Source: CAIMWS01 sp964409245 (lineage in GTDB: Bacteria; Verrucomicrobiota; Verrucomicrobiia; Limisphaerales; UBA1319). From it: a DNA stretch of 64,000 bases. Shown here piece after piece: positions 17,451 to 26,647 of this stretch (its first letter is position 1; every line of letters begins with the position of its first letter). The stretch lies in assembly GCA_964409245.1 (NCBI GenBank), contig CAYPCQ010000013.1:33183-97182 (forward strand), in the 5' to 3' direction. The notes below the pieces were generated by a model that was given only the letters and a program-made list of their open reading frames with translations, ran no database searches and was not told where the DNA came from. Both the position numbers and the translations under genes were made by a program.

Positions 17451-19643
17451 ATGCTGGGCTTTCTCAAAAAACTGTTCGGCGGGCGGGACCAAACGCCCCC
17501 CACGACCGTTACAACGGCGCCACGTGAACCCGCCCCCAAGATTACGGCGCCCCCCGCTGCGCCACCACCACCCCAAGCTCCAGCCAAAGCGCCACCACCG
17601 GCTGCTCCAGCCAGCCAGCCAGCCAGGGGGGCAATCCCAATCCCGACTCCGGCAGCCGCGCCCCCTTTCCCAGTGCCCAGGCCGGTGGCGAAAGCACCCG
17701 ATGCGGCACCCCGCCCCCCATCGCCCATCCCGGCGGCCATAAGGCCCGCTCCCCCACCCCCGGCCCGGATCCAGGAAGCACCCAAACCCGGCCAAGCGCC
17801 AGCCCAGGACATCCCGGCAGCGTTGGAAACTCTGGCGCCGGTGGTTGCCGCCACGGATGAAACGGTGGAACTGCCATTGCAAAGAATTTTGGACCGGCTC
17901 CCGGACCCGGTTAAAAGGCTGGTGGCAATTCAGCCCAAGGCCAAGGCTGCGATTACCCTGCCATTGCAGCCAATTCTTTCCCAGCTCTACAAAGGCACGG
18001 TGAAAATGCCATTGGCGGAATTCCAAACTTTTGCCCCGGAAGGCACCTTCCACGCTGGCCCTGAACAGGCATCGACCCCGATCACGATTCCTTTGGACGT
18101 TCTGGTTCCGAATTTGAAGCCGGAACACCTGCCAAGGCGGCCAGGCCAGACGGCCGTGGACCTGCCACCGGACATCGGTCCGGTATTCGGCCCAGGTGGA
18201 TCCATCAACGCCCCCAAGCCCGCTCCCGCTAAACCGGCCCCAGCGCCCATACCTCCGGCCACACCGGTGGCGGCTAAAACCGCCACGCCAGCGGCACCCG
18301 CTCCCGCAGCGGTTGCCCCCGCCCCGGCCCCCGCCCCGGCCCCCGCCCCAGTGGCGGCGGCGCCAGAAACCCCGCAACCGGTGGCGGCGGCCACTGCGGC
18401 GGCCCCCACCCAGCCGCTGCCGAAGCCAGCGGCTATTAAACCGGCGGCACCTATTCCCCCCCTAAAGCCACCGGCGGCTCCCACACCGCCGCTGCCGAAA
18501 CCGGTGTTGCCCAAACCGGTCATGCCCGGAGCGGCGATTTCACCTCCCAAACCGGCCCCGGTGCCCGGGGTAGTGCCGCTGCCCAAGCCGGAGGCCATGA
18601 AGCCACCGGCGGCTCCGGCTTCACCGGCCCCCAAATCCGCCGCTCCCGTTCCCAGCCTGCTCAAGCTGGCCGAAGCCGCGCCATCGGCGCCGCCGTTTGC
18701 GGTGCCGGCTGCGCCGGCGGAATCCTCTGCAGGCGGCCTATTGGCACCCTTGGAGCCCGCCATGGCGGCCTGGCCGGAAACCCTGCGCAGCGCCCTGGCT
18801 CCGCTGGCCGGCGACTGCCAGGTCCAACTGCCCGTCACTGAGACGGAACAAGGCCTCAAGCGCGGTAAAATTGCGTTCTCCTGGACGCAGATCAAGCAAT
18901 GGATCAAACCCGAATTGCCGCCCGGAATCCTGGATTTGTCCGAGGAAACTCCGCTCTTGATCCCGCTCAACCTGGTGGTGCCGCTTTTCCTGGCCATCCG
19001 CAAGCCGTCCACCGCCAAGGCCGCGTCCACGATCGACGCCAAGATTCCGGATGTGTTTTTCGCGGCCCAGCCGGCGGCAGCTGCCGAAGCGGTGGCCCCG
19101 GCGGCGGCCCCCCCCGCTCCGGAAGCTCCCCAGCCCGCCGCCGTGGCACCGCCAGCGCCACCTGCCCCAGCCAAAGCCCAACCTCCCCAACCCGCCAGCC
19201 CACCGGCGGCAGCCGTGGCGCCGGCAGCGCCTGCGCCGGAGGCTCAGCCGGAAGATATGGCCACACTTTTTGGCCAGCCTTCCAAAAAATCATGGACCCC
19301 GGTGGAAATCATCCAGAAGTGCTCGGGGTTGCCCGGCATGTCCGGAGCTTTGATTGTGCTGCAGGATGGGTTGCTGGTGGCGGGCCAGATGCCATCCCCT
19401 GTGAATAGCGAAACCATGGCCGCCTTTCTCCCCCAGATGTTCGGCCGCATGAGCCATTACACGAGAGAACTGAAGCTGGGAGAGCCCACGCAATTTGCGC
19501 TGGTGGTCGGCGATGTCCCCATGCAAATCAACAAAGTGGGAGGGATCTTTTTCCTGGCGTATGGCTGCGCGGGACAGCGCCTGCCAGCGGCTCAACTGGA
19601 ACTGGTAGTCGCCCACCTCGAACAACAATCGCGAAACGCATAG
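17451..19643 (+). CDS. long Pro/Ala-rich protein with C-terminal roadblock/LC7 domain
   Basis: A 730-residue protein. Three low-complexity Pro/Ala/Lys tracts (about 20-125, 245-420 and 540-600) separate folded islands. Islands near 135-230 and 440-525 share short elements of the type 'LPLQ.IL' or 'IPL.VL.P' ('VELPLQRILDRLP', 'ITLPLQPILSQL', 'ITIPLDVLVPNL', 'LLIPLNLVVPLF'), suggesting a repeated small module. Residues about 615-728 form a roadblock/LC7 domain ('IIQKCSGLPGMSGALIVLQD', 'ELKLGEPTQFALVVGD', 'GGIFFLAYG'). Roadblock domains bind small GTPases, and an MglA-type GTPase follows 4 bp later. A scaffold for that GTPase is the likely role. Confidence 0.85.
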   Translation: MLGFLKKLFGGRDQTPPTTVTTAPREPAPKITAPPAAPPPPQAPAKAPPPAAPASQPARGAIPIPTPAAAPPFPVPRPVAKAPDAAPRPPSPIPAAIRPAPPPPARIQEAPKPGQAPAQDIPAALETLAPVVAATDETVELPLQRILDRLPDPVKRLVAIQPKAKAAITLPLQPILSQLYKGTVKMPLAEFQTFAPEGTFHAGPEQASTPITIPLDVLVPNLKPEHLPRRPGQTAVDLPPDIGPVFGPGGSINAPKPAPAKPAPAPIPPATPVAAKTATPAAPAPAAVAPAPAPAPAPAPVAAAPETPQPVAAATAAAPTQPLPKPAAIKPAAPIPPLKPPAAPTPPLPKPVLPKPVMPGAAISPPKPAPVPGVVPLPKPEAMKPPAAPASPAPKSAAPVPSLLKLAEAAPSAPPFAVPAAPAESSAGGLLAPLEPAMAAWPETLRSALAPLAGDCQVQLPVTETEQGLKRGKIAFSWTQIKQWIKPELPPGILDLSEETPLLIPLNLVVPLFLAIRKPSTAKAASTIDAKIPDVFFAAQPAAAAEAVAPAAAPPAPEAPQPAAVAPPAPPAPAKAQPPQPASPPAAAVAPAAPAPEAQPEDMATLFGQPSKKSWTPVEIIQKCSGLPGMSGALIVLQDGLLVAGQMPSPVNSETMAAFLPQMFGRMSHYTRELKLGEPTQFALVVGDVPMQINKVGGIFFLAYGCAGQRLPAAQLELVVAHLEQQSRNA

Positions 19644-19647
19644 GTTT

Positions 19648-20262
19648 ATGGCAATCATCAACAACGCCACCAAAGAACTCCAGGTCAAGATCGTGTATTA
19701 TGGCCCGGCGCTCTGCGGCAAGACCACGAATTTACAGAAGGTCTTTGCCAATGTGCAAACCGCCCCGGAAAACAAAGGCAAGATGGTCTCCCTGGCCACC
19801 AATTCCGACCGCACCTTGTTTTTCGACTTCCTGCCGCTGGAGGCGCTGACCATCAAAGGCTTTAAAACCAAGTTCCAGCTCTACACCGTGCCCGGCCAGG
19901 TCATCTACAACACCACCCGCCAGCTGGTGCTGCGCGGCGTGGATGGGATCGTCTTTGTGGCCGATTCCCAATACGAAAAAATGGAGGAGAATGTCGAAAG
20001 CTTCGCCAACCTGGAGGAAAACCTGCGGACCCTGAAGCTGAACCTCGCCGACATCCCCTTCGTGGTGCAATTCAACAAGCGCGATCTGCCAAACGCGGCG
20101 CCAGTGGAATATATGGAATATTTGCTGAACAACCGGGAGGTCCGGATGCCGTCGTTCACCGCTTGCGCTCATAAATCGGAAGGTGTATTTGAAACCTTGA
20201 ACATGATCACCCGCATGTTACTCAATAAATTCATCAACGAAAGCAACCGCCGCGTGGGTTGA
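19648..20262 (+). CDS. mglA: MglA-type Ras-like GTPase
   Basis: A 204-residue small GTPase. The P-loop is 'GPALCGKTTNLQ' (residues about 19-30). The G3 region is 'YTVPGQVIYNTTRQLVLRG', with the TVPGQ form typical of MglA rather than DxxGQ. G4 is 'QFNKRDLP'. MglA switches cell polarity or activates gliding and type IV pili in myxobacteria and relatives. Here it sits between two roadblock proteins, which in MglB act as GTPase-activating partners. The following roadblock gene starts 1 bp after its stop. Confidence 0.92.
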   Translation: MAIINNATKELQVKIVYYGPALCGKTTNLQKVFANVQTAPENKGKMVSLATNSDRTLFFDFLPLEALTIKGFKTKFQLYTVPGQVIYNTTRQLVLRGVDGIVFVADSQYEKMEENVESFANLEENLRTLKLNLADIPFVVQFNKRDLPNAAPVEYMEYLLNNREVRMPSFTACAHKSEGVFETLNMITRMLLNKFINESNRRVG

Positions 20263-20263
20263 T

Positions 20264-20740
20264 ATGTTTACTCTCCCTCCATTGAACGAGGAGGATGTCC
20301 AGGTAATCCAGGACGAATTGAGCGGATTGCTTGGGCGGACTGAAGCGATCACCGCCATCCTGGTCGATAAAGGGGGTTTTGTGGTGGCCACCAACGGGCA
20401 GGCGGACCAATTTGACGTCACCACCCTGGGTGCCTTGGCGGCCGCCAGCTACACGGCCAACCAGGCCATCGCCAACCTCATCAACGAACCGAATTTCAGC
20501 AGCGTTTACCAGCAGGGCGAAAGCTTCAGCCTGCTGGTCAGCAACATCGACGAGCATTGCCTGTTGGTGGTGGTTTTCCACGCCAGCCAAAGCGTGGGCG
20601 CCATCAAATACTATGCCGCCTCCACCATCCGCCACATCGCCGCCCAATTGGTCGCCGCCAGGGAACGCGCCCCGGGCGAAGGCTACGATCTTTCCATGCT
20701 GAACATGGCTGATCCTTCCGAGATTTTCCGCCGCAAGTAG
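20264..20740 (+). CDS. roadblock/LC7 domain protein, MglB-like
   Basis: A 158-residue protein with a roadblock/LC7 fold: 'IQDELSGLLGRTEAITAILV' for the first helix and strand, 'GFVVATNGQADQFDVTTLGA' for the strand-loop-helix, and 'SFSLLVSNIDEHCLLVVVF' for the later strands. It is the likely GTPase-activating or targeting partner of the adjacent MglA-like GTPase, judged from immediate adjacency. It is the last gene of the three-gene plus-strand unit and is convergent with the ABC transporter operon 22 bp away. Confidence 0.88.
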   Translation: MFTLPPLNEEDVQVIQDELSGLLGRTEAITAILVDKGGFVVATNGQADQFDVTTLGALAAASYTANQAIANLINEPNFSSVYQQGESFSLLVSNIDEHCLLVVVFHASQSVGAIKYYAASTIRHIAAQLVAARERAPGEGYDLSMLNMADPSEIFRRK

Positions 20741-20762
20741 CCGTCCGGAAAAAACCCGCGGG

Positions 20763-21896
20763 TCAATCCAGGCGCTTGTGGAACTTGAGTGCCGCCAGGG
20801 TCAGGATCCCGCCCCCCCAAGCCGCCAGCGCCAGCGCCTGGGGCCACAATTCCGCCAGCCCGGCACCTTTCAGGAATAATCCCCGGACAATGATCAGGTA
20901 ATACTTCAAGGGGATGATGGTGGTCAGAGCCTGGAAAAAAGGCGGCATGTTTTCGATCGGAAAGGCGAAGCCGGATAGCAGCACGAAGGGCATCATCACG
21001 AAAAACATCGACACCATCATGGCCTGCTGCTGGGTTTTCACCAGGGTGGAGATGAACAACCCCAGGCCCAGCGTGCTCAGCAGGAACAAGCCGGACAATC
21101 CATACAAGGTGAGATAGCTGCCGCGGAACGGCACCTGGAAAACCAGGCGGATGACCACCACGGCGAACGTGATCACCGCGAACCCCACCACCACGAACGG
21201 CAGCAACTTGCCCAGCATGAGCTCCCAGGGCCGCAGCGGGGTCACGATGATCTGCTCCAGGGTGCCATCCTCCCTTTCTTTCACCAAGGCCATGCTGGTG
21301 ACGATCATGGTCGTCACCAGCAGCAGCAAAGCCATGATCCCCGGCACCATGTAAAAACGGGAAGTCAGATCCGGATTATACCAGACCCGGCTCTCCGCCA
21401 CCACGGTGGGCAGGGCCACCCCGGCATTGGCCCCTGGCGCCGGCAGCCAAACGCGGACCTGTTTTTCCGAGTACTGGCGGGTCGCTTTTTGCAGGTAATT
21501 GATTCCCTGGACGCCGAAATTGCTGTCCGCGCCATCGATCAGCGCCTGGACCGGGGCAGGCTCCTGCCGGGCCAGATGCCGGCCAAACCCCGAGGGTATC
21601 TCAACCACCAGGCCGAGCTTGCCGCTGACCAGGCACTCATCATCGCCCGCCTTGGGGCCCGCCAAAGCCACCACCTGGAAATACCCGGAAGCGCCCAAGG
21701 CCCGGACATATTCACGGCTGTGGAAAGAATGGTCAAAATCGCGAACCCCCAGGGTGATGTCCCGGATGTCGGTGTTGGCGGCAAAACCCATGACCAACAA
21801 TTGAATCACCGGCGCCAGCAGCAGCATCCGCAGCAGGCGCGGATCACGGCGCAATTGAGCCAGTTCCTTGATCAGCAGGCAGCGGAGGCGGTTCAT
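20763..21896 (-). CDS. ABC-2 type permease (YbhR-like)
   Basis: A 377-residue inner-membrane permease. One N-terminal helix ('LLAPVIQLLVMGFA') is followed by a large periplasmic domain (about 45-185) and a cluster of about five helices (190-375), the ABC2_membrane_3 layout. 'EREDGTLEQIIVTPLRPWEL' is the conserved coupling-helix region. It overlaps the preceding permease gene by 4 bp (ATGA), so a longer upstream reading was rejected. Gene order matches E. coli ybhGFSR, making this the YbhR equivalent. It is the last gene of the operon. Confidence 0.9.
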   Translation of the reverse strand: MNRLRCLLIKELAQLRRDPRLLRMLLLAPVIQLLVMGFAANTDIRDITLGVRDFDHSFHSREYVRALGASGYFQVVALAGPKAGDDECLVSGKLGLVVEIPSGFGRHLARQEPAPVQALIDGADSNFGVQGINYLQKATRQYSEKQVRVWLPAPGANAGVALPTVVAESRVWYNPDLTSRFYMVPGIMALLLLVTTMIVTSMALVKEREDGTLEQIIVTPLRPWELMLGKLLPFVVVGFAVITFAVVVIRLVFQVPFRGSYLTLYGLSGLFLLSTLGLGLFISTLVKTQQQAMMVSMFFVMMPFVLLSGFAFPIENMPPFFQALTTIIPLKYYLIIVRGLFLKGAGLAELWPQALALAAWGGGILTLAALKFHKRLD

Positions 21897-23017
21897 AAGG
21901 CCTGGCGGATTTTCACGGCCGCCAGCAGGTTGAACAGCAATCCCAGCAGCAGCAGGGAAGCCAATTCCGGCGCCACCGCAGAAATCGGCGCCCCTTTGAT
22001 AATGATCTCCCGCAAGGCGGTCACAAAATAACGCGGTGGAAACAGCATGGTGATGCCCTGGATCGGCAGGGGCATGCTCCGGATGGGGAAGATCAGCCCG
22101 GAAAGGATGATGGAGGGCAGCATCGAGGCCAGGGTGGCCACCTGGAAGGCCACCTGCTGCGACCGGGTGATGGAGGAAATCAGGATGCCCAAGCCCAAGG
22201 CCGAAACGAGGAACACCAGGGTGGTGGCGCACAGCACCCAGGGCGAACCCCGTATCACAATCCCGAACAGCGCATAACCCAGGAACAACACCAAAGCCAT
22301 GGTCAGCAGGCAGATCAGCACATAGGGCAGGGTTTTGCCCAGGATCAATTCCAGCGGCCGAATGGGCGACACCATGATCTGCTCCATGGTTTCCCGCTCT
22401 TTTTCGCGCACGATCGACAGGGAAGTGGCGATCACCGCCGACAACATCAGCAACATGGCGATCAAACCGGGCACCAGAAAACGCGCGCTCTCCATTTCCG
22501 GATTGAACCAGATGCGCGGCTCGAGCGTCACCTGGGGCAGGCTCAATTTCCGGCCCGCCTGGGCCATGGCCGCGCCCCGCAGCTCCCGCGTGATCCGGTC
22601 GGCCATGGCGTCAAAATAACCGGCCGTGCTGGCGGCGGAAGTCGCATCGGCGCCGTCCACCAGCACCTGGACCCGGGCGGTTTCGCCCCGGATCACTTTG
22701 GCGGCGTAGCCCCGGGGCACCACCAATACGGCGCGCACCAGGCCACGGTTGAGCAGGAAATCGATTTCGCTTTCCCGCTGCAAGGTGCGCACCCAGTTGA
22801 AATAGGGGTTTTGGAACAAGCCATCCAGGAGCCGGCGGCTCTGCGGCGTGCGGTCATGATCCAGAACCCCCATGGGGATGTGCTTGACGTCGAGCGACAG
22901 CGCATATCCATACAAGACCAGCAGCAAGGCCGGGATGAATATGAGCAATCCCAGCGAAAGCGGATCGCGGCGGATCTGGCGGAATTCTTTTTTGACAACG
23001 GCCAGGAACCGTTTCAT
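21893..23017 (-). CDS. ABC-2 type permease (YbhS-like)
   Basis: A 374-residue permease paralogous to its downstream neighbour. It has the N-terminal helix 'GLLIFIPALLLVLYGYALSL', a periplasmic domain (about 45-175) and a C-terminal helix bundle. The coupling segment 'EKERETMEQIMVSPIRPLEL' corresponds to the one in the other permease. Together they should form a heterodimeric export channel driven by the two ATPases upstream. It overlaps both neighbours by 4 bp, indicating translational coupling along the operon. Confidence 0.9.
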   Translation of the reverse strand: MKRFLAVVKKEFRQIRRDPLSLGLLIFIPALLLVLYGYALSLDVKHIPMGVLDHDRTPQSRRLLDGLFQNPYFNWVRTLQRESEIDFLLNRGLVRAVLVVPRGYAAKVIRGETARVQVLVDGADATSAASTAGYFDAMADRITRELRGAAMAQAGRKLSLPQVTLEPRIWFNPEMESARFLVPGLIAMLLMLSAVIATSLSIVREKERETMEQIMVSPIRPLELILGKTLPYVLICLLTMALVLFLGYALFGIVIRGSPWVLCATTLVFLVSALGLGILISSITRSQQVAFQVATLASMLPSIILSGLIFPIRSMPLPIQGITMLFPPRYFVTALREIIIKGAPISAVAPELASLLLLGLLFNLLAAVKIRQAL

Positions 23018-23982
23018 GACCCGGTTCCTTCCATTTGTTTTTGGACCAGCCGGATGAAGCAGTCCTCCAGCCGCACTGGAGCCGGTTCAACACCGAGCAC
23101 CGCCACTCCGCGCGCGCGCAACGCCGAGGCCAGCCGCTCCGCTGTGAAAAAATCCCGCCGGCAAAATACGTGCAGCCGCGGCCCGAAATAGGAAGTGGCG
23201 ATCACCCCATCCAGGCCGCTGGCTTTTTCCCGCGTGCCGCGGAGTTCGGGCAGGGATACTTCAAAAAGATCTTCCCGCACCGCTTCGCGCTTGATGCCCG
23301 CCGGCGTATCGCAAGCCACCAGGCGCCCGCCCGAGATGAATCCGATGCGGCTGCAGAATTCCGCCTCATCCAGAAAATGGGTCGTGATCAGCACCGTCAC
23401 CCCGCGCGCCGCCAGGTTGTGGATCAAATCCCAAAACTGCCGGCGCGAGATCGGATCCACCCCGCTGGTGGGCTCATCCAGGAACAGGATCGGCGGATCA
23501 TGCAGGATGGCGCAGCCCAGCGCCATCCGCTGTTGCAGCGCCCCGGAGATCGTGCCGGTGACCTGGTCTTCCAGCCCGGCCAGGCCCGCCATGGCGATCA
23601 CCGCCTCGGTGCGCTCCCGCAGGCGCTGGCCCCGCAAACCATAAACCCCGCCGAAAAAAGCGATGTTTTCCGCCACGCTCAGATCCCGGTAGAGGCTGAA
23701 CTTCTGGGACATATACCCTATATTTTCCCGGACCTGTTCCGGCGAACGGTTGATATCATAGCCGCCCACCCGCGCCGTGCCGGAAGTGGAGGACAACAAC
23801 CCGCAGAGCATGCGGATGGTGGTTGATTTGCCCGCCCCGTTCGGCCCCAGGAAACCAAACACCTCGCCACGATTCACCTTGAAGGCCACCCGGTCAACGG
23901 CCAGGAACCGGCCAAAAACCTTGGTCAGTTCCTCCACTTCAATCACCGGTGCGGCGCTGGGCATGGTCATGGCCATGGTCAA
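23014..23982 (-). CDS. ABC transporter ATP-binding protein (second half of a YbhF-like pair)
   Basis: A 322-residue ATPase with Walker A 'GPNGAGKST', Q-loop region 'YMSQKFSLYRDLSV', Walker B 'PPILFLDEPTSGVDP' and H-loop 'LITTHFLDEAEFC'. The signature motif reads 'ISGALQQRM', a departure from LSGGQ, so this site may be the weaker one. A C-terminal domain of about 75 residues follows. In E. coli the equivalent YbhF is one protein with two ATPase halves; here they are two genes 3 bp apart. It overlaps the permease gene by 4 bp. Confidence 0.92.
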   Translation of the reverse strand: MTMAMTMPSAAPVIEVEELTKVFGRFLAVDRVAFKVNRGEVFGFLGPNGAGKSTTIRMLCGLLSSTSGTARVGGYDINRSPEQVRENIGYMSQKFSLYRDLSVAENIAFFGGVYGLRGQRLRERTEAVIAMAGLAGLEDQVTGTISGALQQRMALGCAILHDPPILFLDEPTSGVDPISRRQFWDLIHNLAARGVTVLITTHFLDEAEFCSRIGFISGGRLVACDTPAGIKREAVREDLFEVSLPELRGTREKASGLDGVIATSYFGPRLHVFCRRDFFTAERLASALRARGVAVLGVEPAPVRLEDCFIRLVQKQMEGTGS

Positions 23983-23985
23983 AAC

Positions 23986-24942
23986 CTATTTCCCGGCCGC
24001 CTCTGGCGTGGCCGGCTGCACGCTCACCAACCCCACAAAAGCGTCTTCCAGGGAAGGGGCCATGGGCGCCCGTTGCACCGGCCCCAGCTGGTTCTGGTGA
24101 AGCCATTGCTCGGCCCGGGCCGCCTCCGGCTCGCCCTGGCTCGTCCAAAAGTGAATCCGATCGCCAAACAACACCACCGAGGTGGTGGGCCATTGCCGCC
24201 GCAAACAATGGTAGGCGTCAGCCGGCCGGAGACACGTGAACGCATAAACTTTGCCCGGGAGGGCCGCCTTCACTTCCTCCGGCGTCCCGCTCATGAACAC
24301 CCGGCCCTGGTGCATGAGGCTGATGCGATGGCAGCGTTCCGCTTCATCCAAATAGGGCGTGGTCATCAGGATGGTTACTCCCTGGTCCAGGATGCCGCTG
24401 AGTATGTTCCAAAATTCCCCGCGCGACAGCGGATCGACGCCCGTGGATGGTTCATCGAGGAAGATCAGCTCCGGGGTGTGGATCAACGTGCAAGCCAGGG
24501 CCAGCTTCTTTTTCATACCTCCGGAGAGCGCCGCCGCGAGGCGCTTCCGGAAGGGGGTTAACCGGGTGAACTCCAGCAATTCGTCGCGGCGTTTTTGGAA
24601 CTCCCGGACGCCATGCAATTCGGCGAAAAAGCCGATGTTCTCATCCAGCGTCAGGTCGCCATAGAGGGTGAAATTCTGGGAAAGGTAACCGATGCGGGCC
24701 TTGATCGCTTCCGCTTGCCGGCCGAGGTCAAAGCCCAGGATTCGCGCCGTTCCGCCAGTGGGCTTCAGGATTCCGCATAGGAGCCGGATCACAGTGCTTT
24801 TGCCGGCCCCGTCGGGTCCCACCAAGCCGAACAATTCACCCCTGGCCACCGACAAATCGAGGCCCGCCACCGCCTTGGCCGGGCCGAACGAACGTTCCAG
24901 CTGCCGCGTGGCTATGGCCGGTTCCGGGCTGGCAGACTTCAT
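23986..24942 (-). CDS. ABC transporter ATP-binding protein (first half of a YbhF-like pair)
   Basis: A 318-residue ATPase: Walker A 'GPDGAGKSTVIRL', Q-loop 'YLSQNFTLYGDLTL', signature 'ALSGGMKKKLALA', Walker B 'PELIFLDEPSTGVDP' and H-loop 'LMTTPYLDEAERC'. The H-loop His is replaced by Pro (TTP instead of TTH), which should impair hydrolysis at this site. The other ATPase keeps the His but has an altered signature, so the two sites look complementary. The start at 24942 overlaps the membrane-fusion gene by 4 bp; the longer frame upstream was rejected. Confidence 0.92.
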   Translation of the reverse strand: MKSASPEPAIATRQLERSFGPAKAVAGLDLSVARGELFGLVGPDGAGKSTVIRLLCGILKPTGGTARILGFDLGRQAEAIKARIGYLSQNFTLYGDLTLDENIGFFAELHGVREFQKRRDELLEFTRLTPFRKRLAAALSGGMKKKLALACTLIHTPELIFLDEPSTGVDPLSRGEFWNILSGILDQGVTILMTTPYLDEAERCHRISLMHQGRVFMSGTPEEVKAALPGKVYAFTCLRPADAYHCLRRQWPTTSVVLFGDRIHFWTSQGEPEAARAEQWLHQNQLGPVQRAPMAPSLEDAFVGLVSVQPATPEAAGK

Positions 24943-25922
24943 TGCGCAGGGGACAAATAGCCATCCGCAGGCATGCCGGGCTTGAAAAAGCCTTGCGGAT
25001 TTTTCAGCGTGAGCTTGACCCGGTAAACCAATTTGGCCCGCTCGGTGGGGGTTTGAACGTTCTTGGGTGTGAATTCCGCTTCCGGGGAAATAAACGTGAC
25101 TGTGCCCGTGAACAATTCTTTCGCGCCATCCACTTTCACCTGGGCGGATTGCCCCAGTTTGACTTTCGGCAAAAGGTTTTCCGGCAGATAAATCGACAGC
25201 CACACTTCATCCAGGCGCGATAAAGTGGCGAGCGTGCCGCCCACCCCCACCATTTCACCCTCCTCGCGGCTGCGGGTGGTGACCACTCCGTCCATGGGTG
25301 CGCTCACGGCGCAATCCGCAATCGCCTTGGAGCATTGCGCAACCCGGGCCCGCCCCTGCTCCACTGCTGCCTGCGCCATCCGGATTTCTTCCTTCCGGCT
25401 GCCCGCCGTCAGTTTGGCCAGGTTTTGCTCCGCCGCCGCCAGCAGGGCGGCCATGCGTTCCGCCTCGGCCTGGGCATCGTCCCTTTGCTTTTCGGTCACG
25501 CCTTGCTCCACAAAAACCTTTTGGATCCGCCGCCAGCCGGCCTCCGCCGCCACCGCCGCCGCCCGCGCCTCCCGGACCTGCTCGCGCGCCCGCTGGATAT
25601 CCTCGCCGCGCGCGCCTGCCAGCAGCAAATCCAGCTGGGCCTGGGCCTGGGCCTGGCCGGCTTGGGCCTCCGCCAGTTTCAATTCGTAATCCTGCGGATC
25701 GATCTGGGCCACCAAATCGCCCTTTTTGATCGCCATCCCTTCCTGCACCGGCAGCTTCACCACGCGGCCCGCCACCTGCGGAGCCACCTGCACCTGGGTG
25801 CATTCGATCGTGCCCGAACCATCCGGGCGGCTGCGGCTGGCATCACACGCGGCCAGCCCCAGCGCCAGCATGGCCCAAAGCATTTTTTTCCTGCCGGTGA
25901 AGGTGTTCCAAAATGAGTCCAT
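24939..25922 (-). CDS. HlyD-family membrane fusion lipoprotein (YbhG-like)
   Basis: A 327-residue periplasmic adaptor. The N-terminal hydrophobic stretch ends in a lipobox ('LGLAACD'), so it is probably a lipoprotein. A split biotinyl-lipoyl-like domain begins at 'QVAPQVAGRVVKLPVQEGMA' and closes at 'DGVVTTRSREEGEMV'. Between them (about 90-215) is a long Ala/Glu/Arg-rich coiled-coil hairpin. A beta-barrel domain follows ('VWLSIYLPENLLPKVKLGQS'). It would link the ABC-2 exporter to an outer-membrane channel. The ATG follows the TetR stop within 3 bp. Confidence 0.9.
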   Translation of the reverse strand: MDSFWNTFTGRKKMLWAMLALGLAACDASRSRPDGSGTIECTQVQVAPQVAGRVVKLPVQEGMAIKKGDLVAQIDPQDYELKLAEAQAGQAQAQAQLDLLLAGARGEDIQRAREQVREARAAAVAAEAGWRRIQKVFVEQGVTEKQRDDAQAEAERMAALLAAAEQNLAKLTAGSRKEEIRMAQAAVEQGRARVAQCSKAIADCAVSAPMDGVVTTRSREEGEMVGVGGTLATLSRLDEVWLSIYLPENLLPKVKLGQSAQVKVDGAKELFTGTVTFISPEAEFTPKNVQTPTERAKLVYRVKLTLKNPQGFFKPGMPADGYLSPAQ

Positions 25923-25925
25923 ACT

Positions 25926-26621
25926 TTATTTCAGGTCCAGGATTTGACTGGGAGTTGCCTGGCCGGCACCCTCCGGGGCGGGAAGCGGGCCAGGGGAGTC
26001 CGGCTCCCGCCTGACTGCCACCACCCCCTCCAGGACCAGGCTTTTGATCTGTTGCCGGTCATCTTCTAAAACGGGCAGACCAGACGGCTGCAATTCATAG
26101 TCCATCTGCATCATGACCTTTTTCATGAACAAACGGAAAAGGCACGTCCCCAGAATGCTCCACCATAATTGGAGCGGATGCATCGGTTTCAATTCCCCCC
26201 GGCGGATGCCCTCCTCCAATATTTCCAGAGGCATCAACACCCGCTCCCGCGCCAGCCCTGGCAGGATGCTGGCCATGGTTTCCGGGTGCATAATATTGGC
26301 CACGGCCACCAGGCGCATCCGTTCCGGGTGGCGGGTGTAATAATCCCATAAGCCATCCACGAGGAAGGCGATCCGTTCGCCCCCACTGGCAAATTCTTTG
26401 CGGGTTGCCTGGAATTGATCCAACAGGCCGGATATGACCAATTTCACAGTCTCCTGGAACAGGATCTCCTTATTCTCAAAATAATAGTAAAGCAGCGCGC
26501 TGTTCACCCCGGCGGCCTCCGCCACCTGCCGGACCACCGCCCCATTCAAGCCGGATTCGGAGAAGACGCGGATAGCGGCTTCCAGGATTGTTTTTCGCTG
26601 CTCTGAATCACAACGGGCCAT
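25926..26621 (-). CDS. TetR-family repressor of the efflux operon (CecR-like)
   Basis: A 231-residue regulator. Its N-terminal helix-turn-helix (residues about 8-55) reads 'RKTILEAAIRVFSESGLNGA', 'VVRQVAEAAGVNSALLYYYF' and 'ENKEILFQETV'. The C-terminal ligand-binding domain is helical. It is the first gene of a six-gene operon in the same order as cecR(ybiH)-ybhG-ybhF-ybhS-ybhR in E. coli, so it probably controls its own transcription. An inverted repeat overlaps the predicted promoter -10 element just upstream. Confidence 0.9.
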   Translation of the reverse strand: MARCDSEQRKTILEAAIRVFSESGLNGAVVRQVAEAAGVNSALLYYYFENKEILFQETVKLVISGLLDQFQATRKEFASGGERIAFLVDGLWDYYTRHPERMRLVAVANIMHPETMASILPGLARERVLMPLEILEEGIRRGELKPMHPLQLWWSILGTCLFRLFMKKVMMQMDYELQPSGLPVLEDDRQQIKSLVLEGVVAVRREPDSPGPLPAPEGAGQATPSQILDLK

Positions 26622-26647
26622 GGTGCTTGCGCCTTAAACCGATATTT

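Noticed and set aside
17987..19174. 395-codon Gly/Ala-rich open frame opposite the roadblock gene
   Set aside because: It is the mirror image of Pro/Ala codon runs (GCC/CCG), with no start context or domain.
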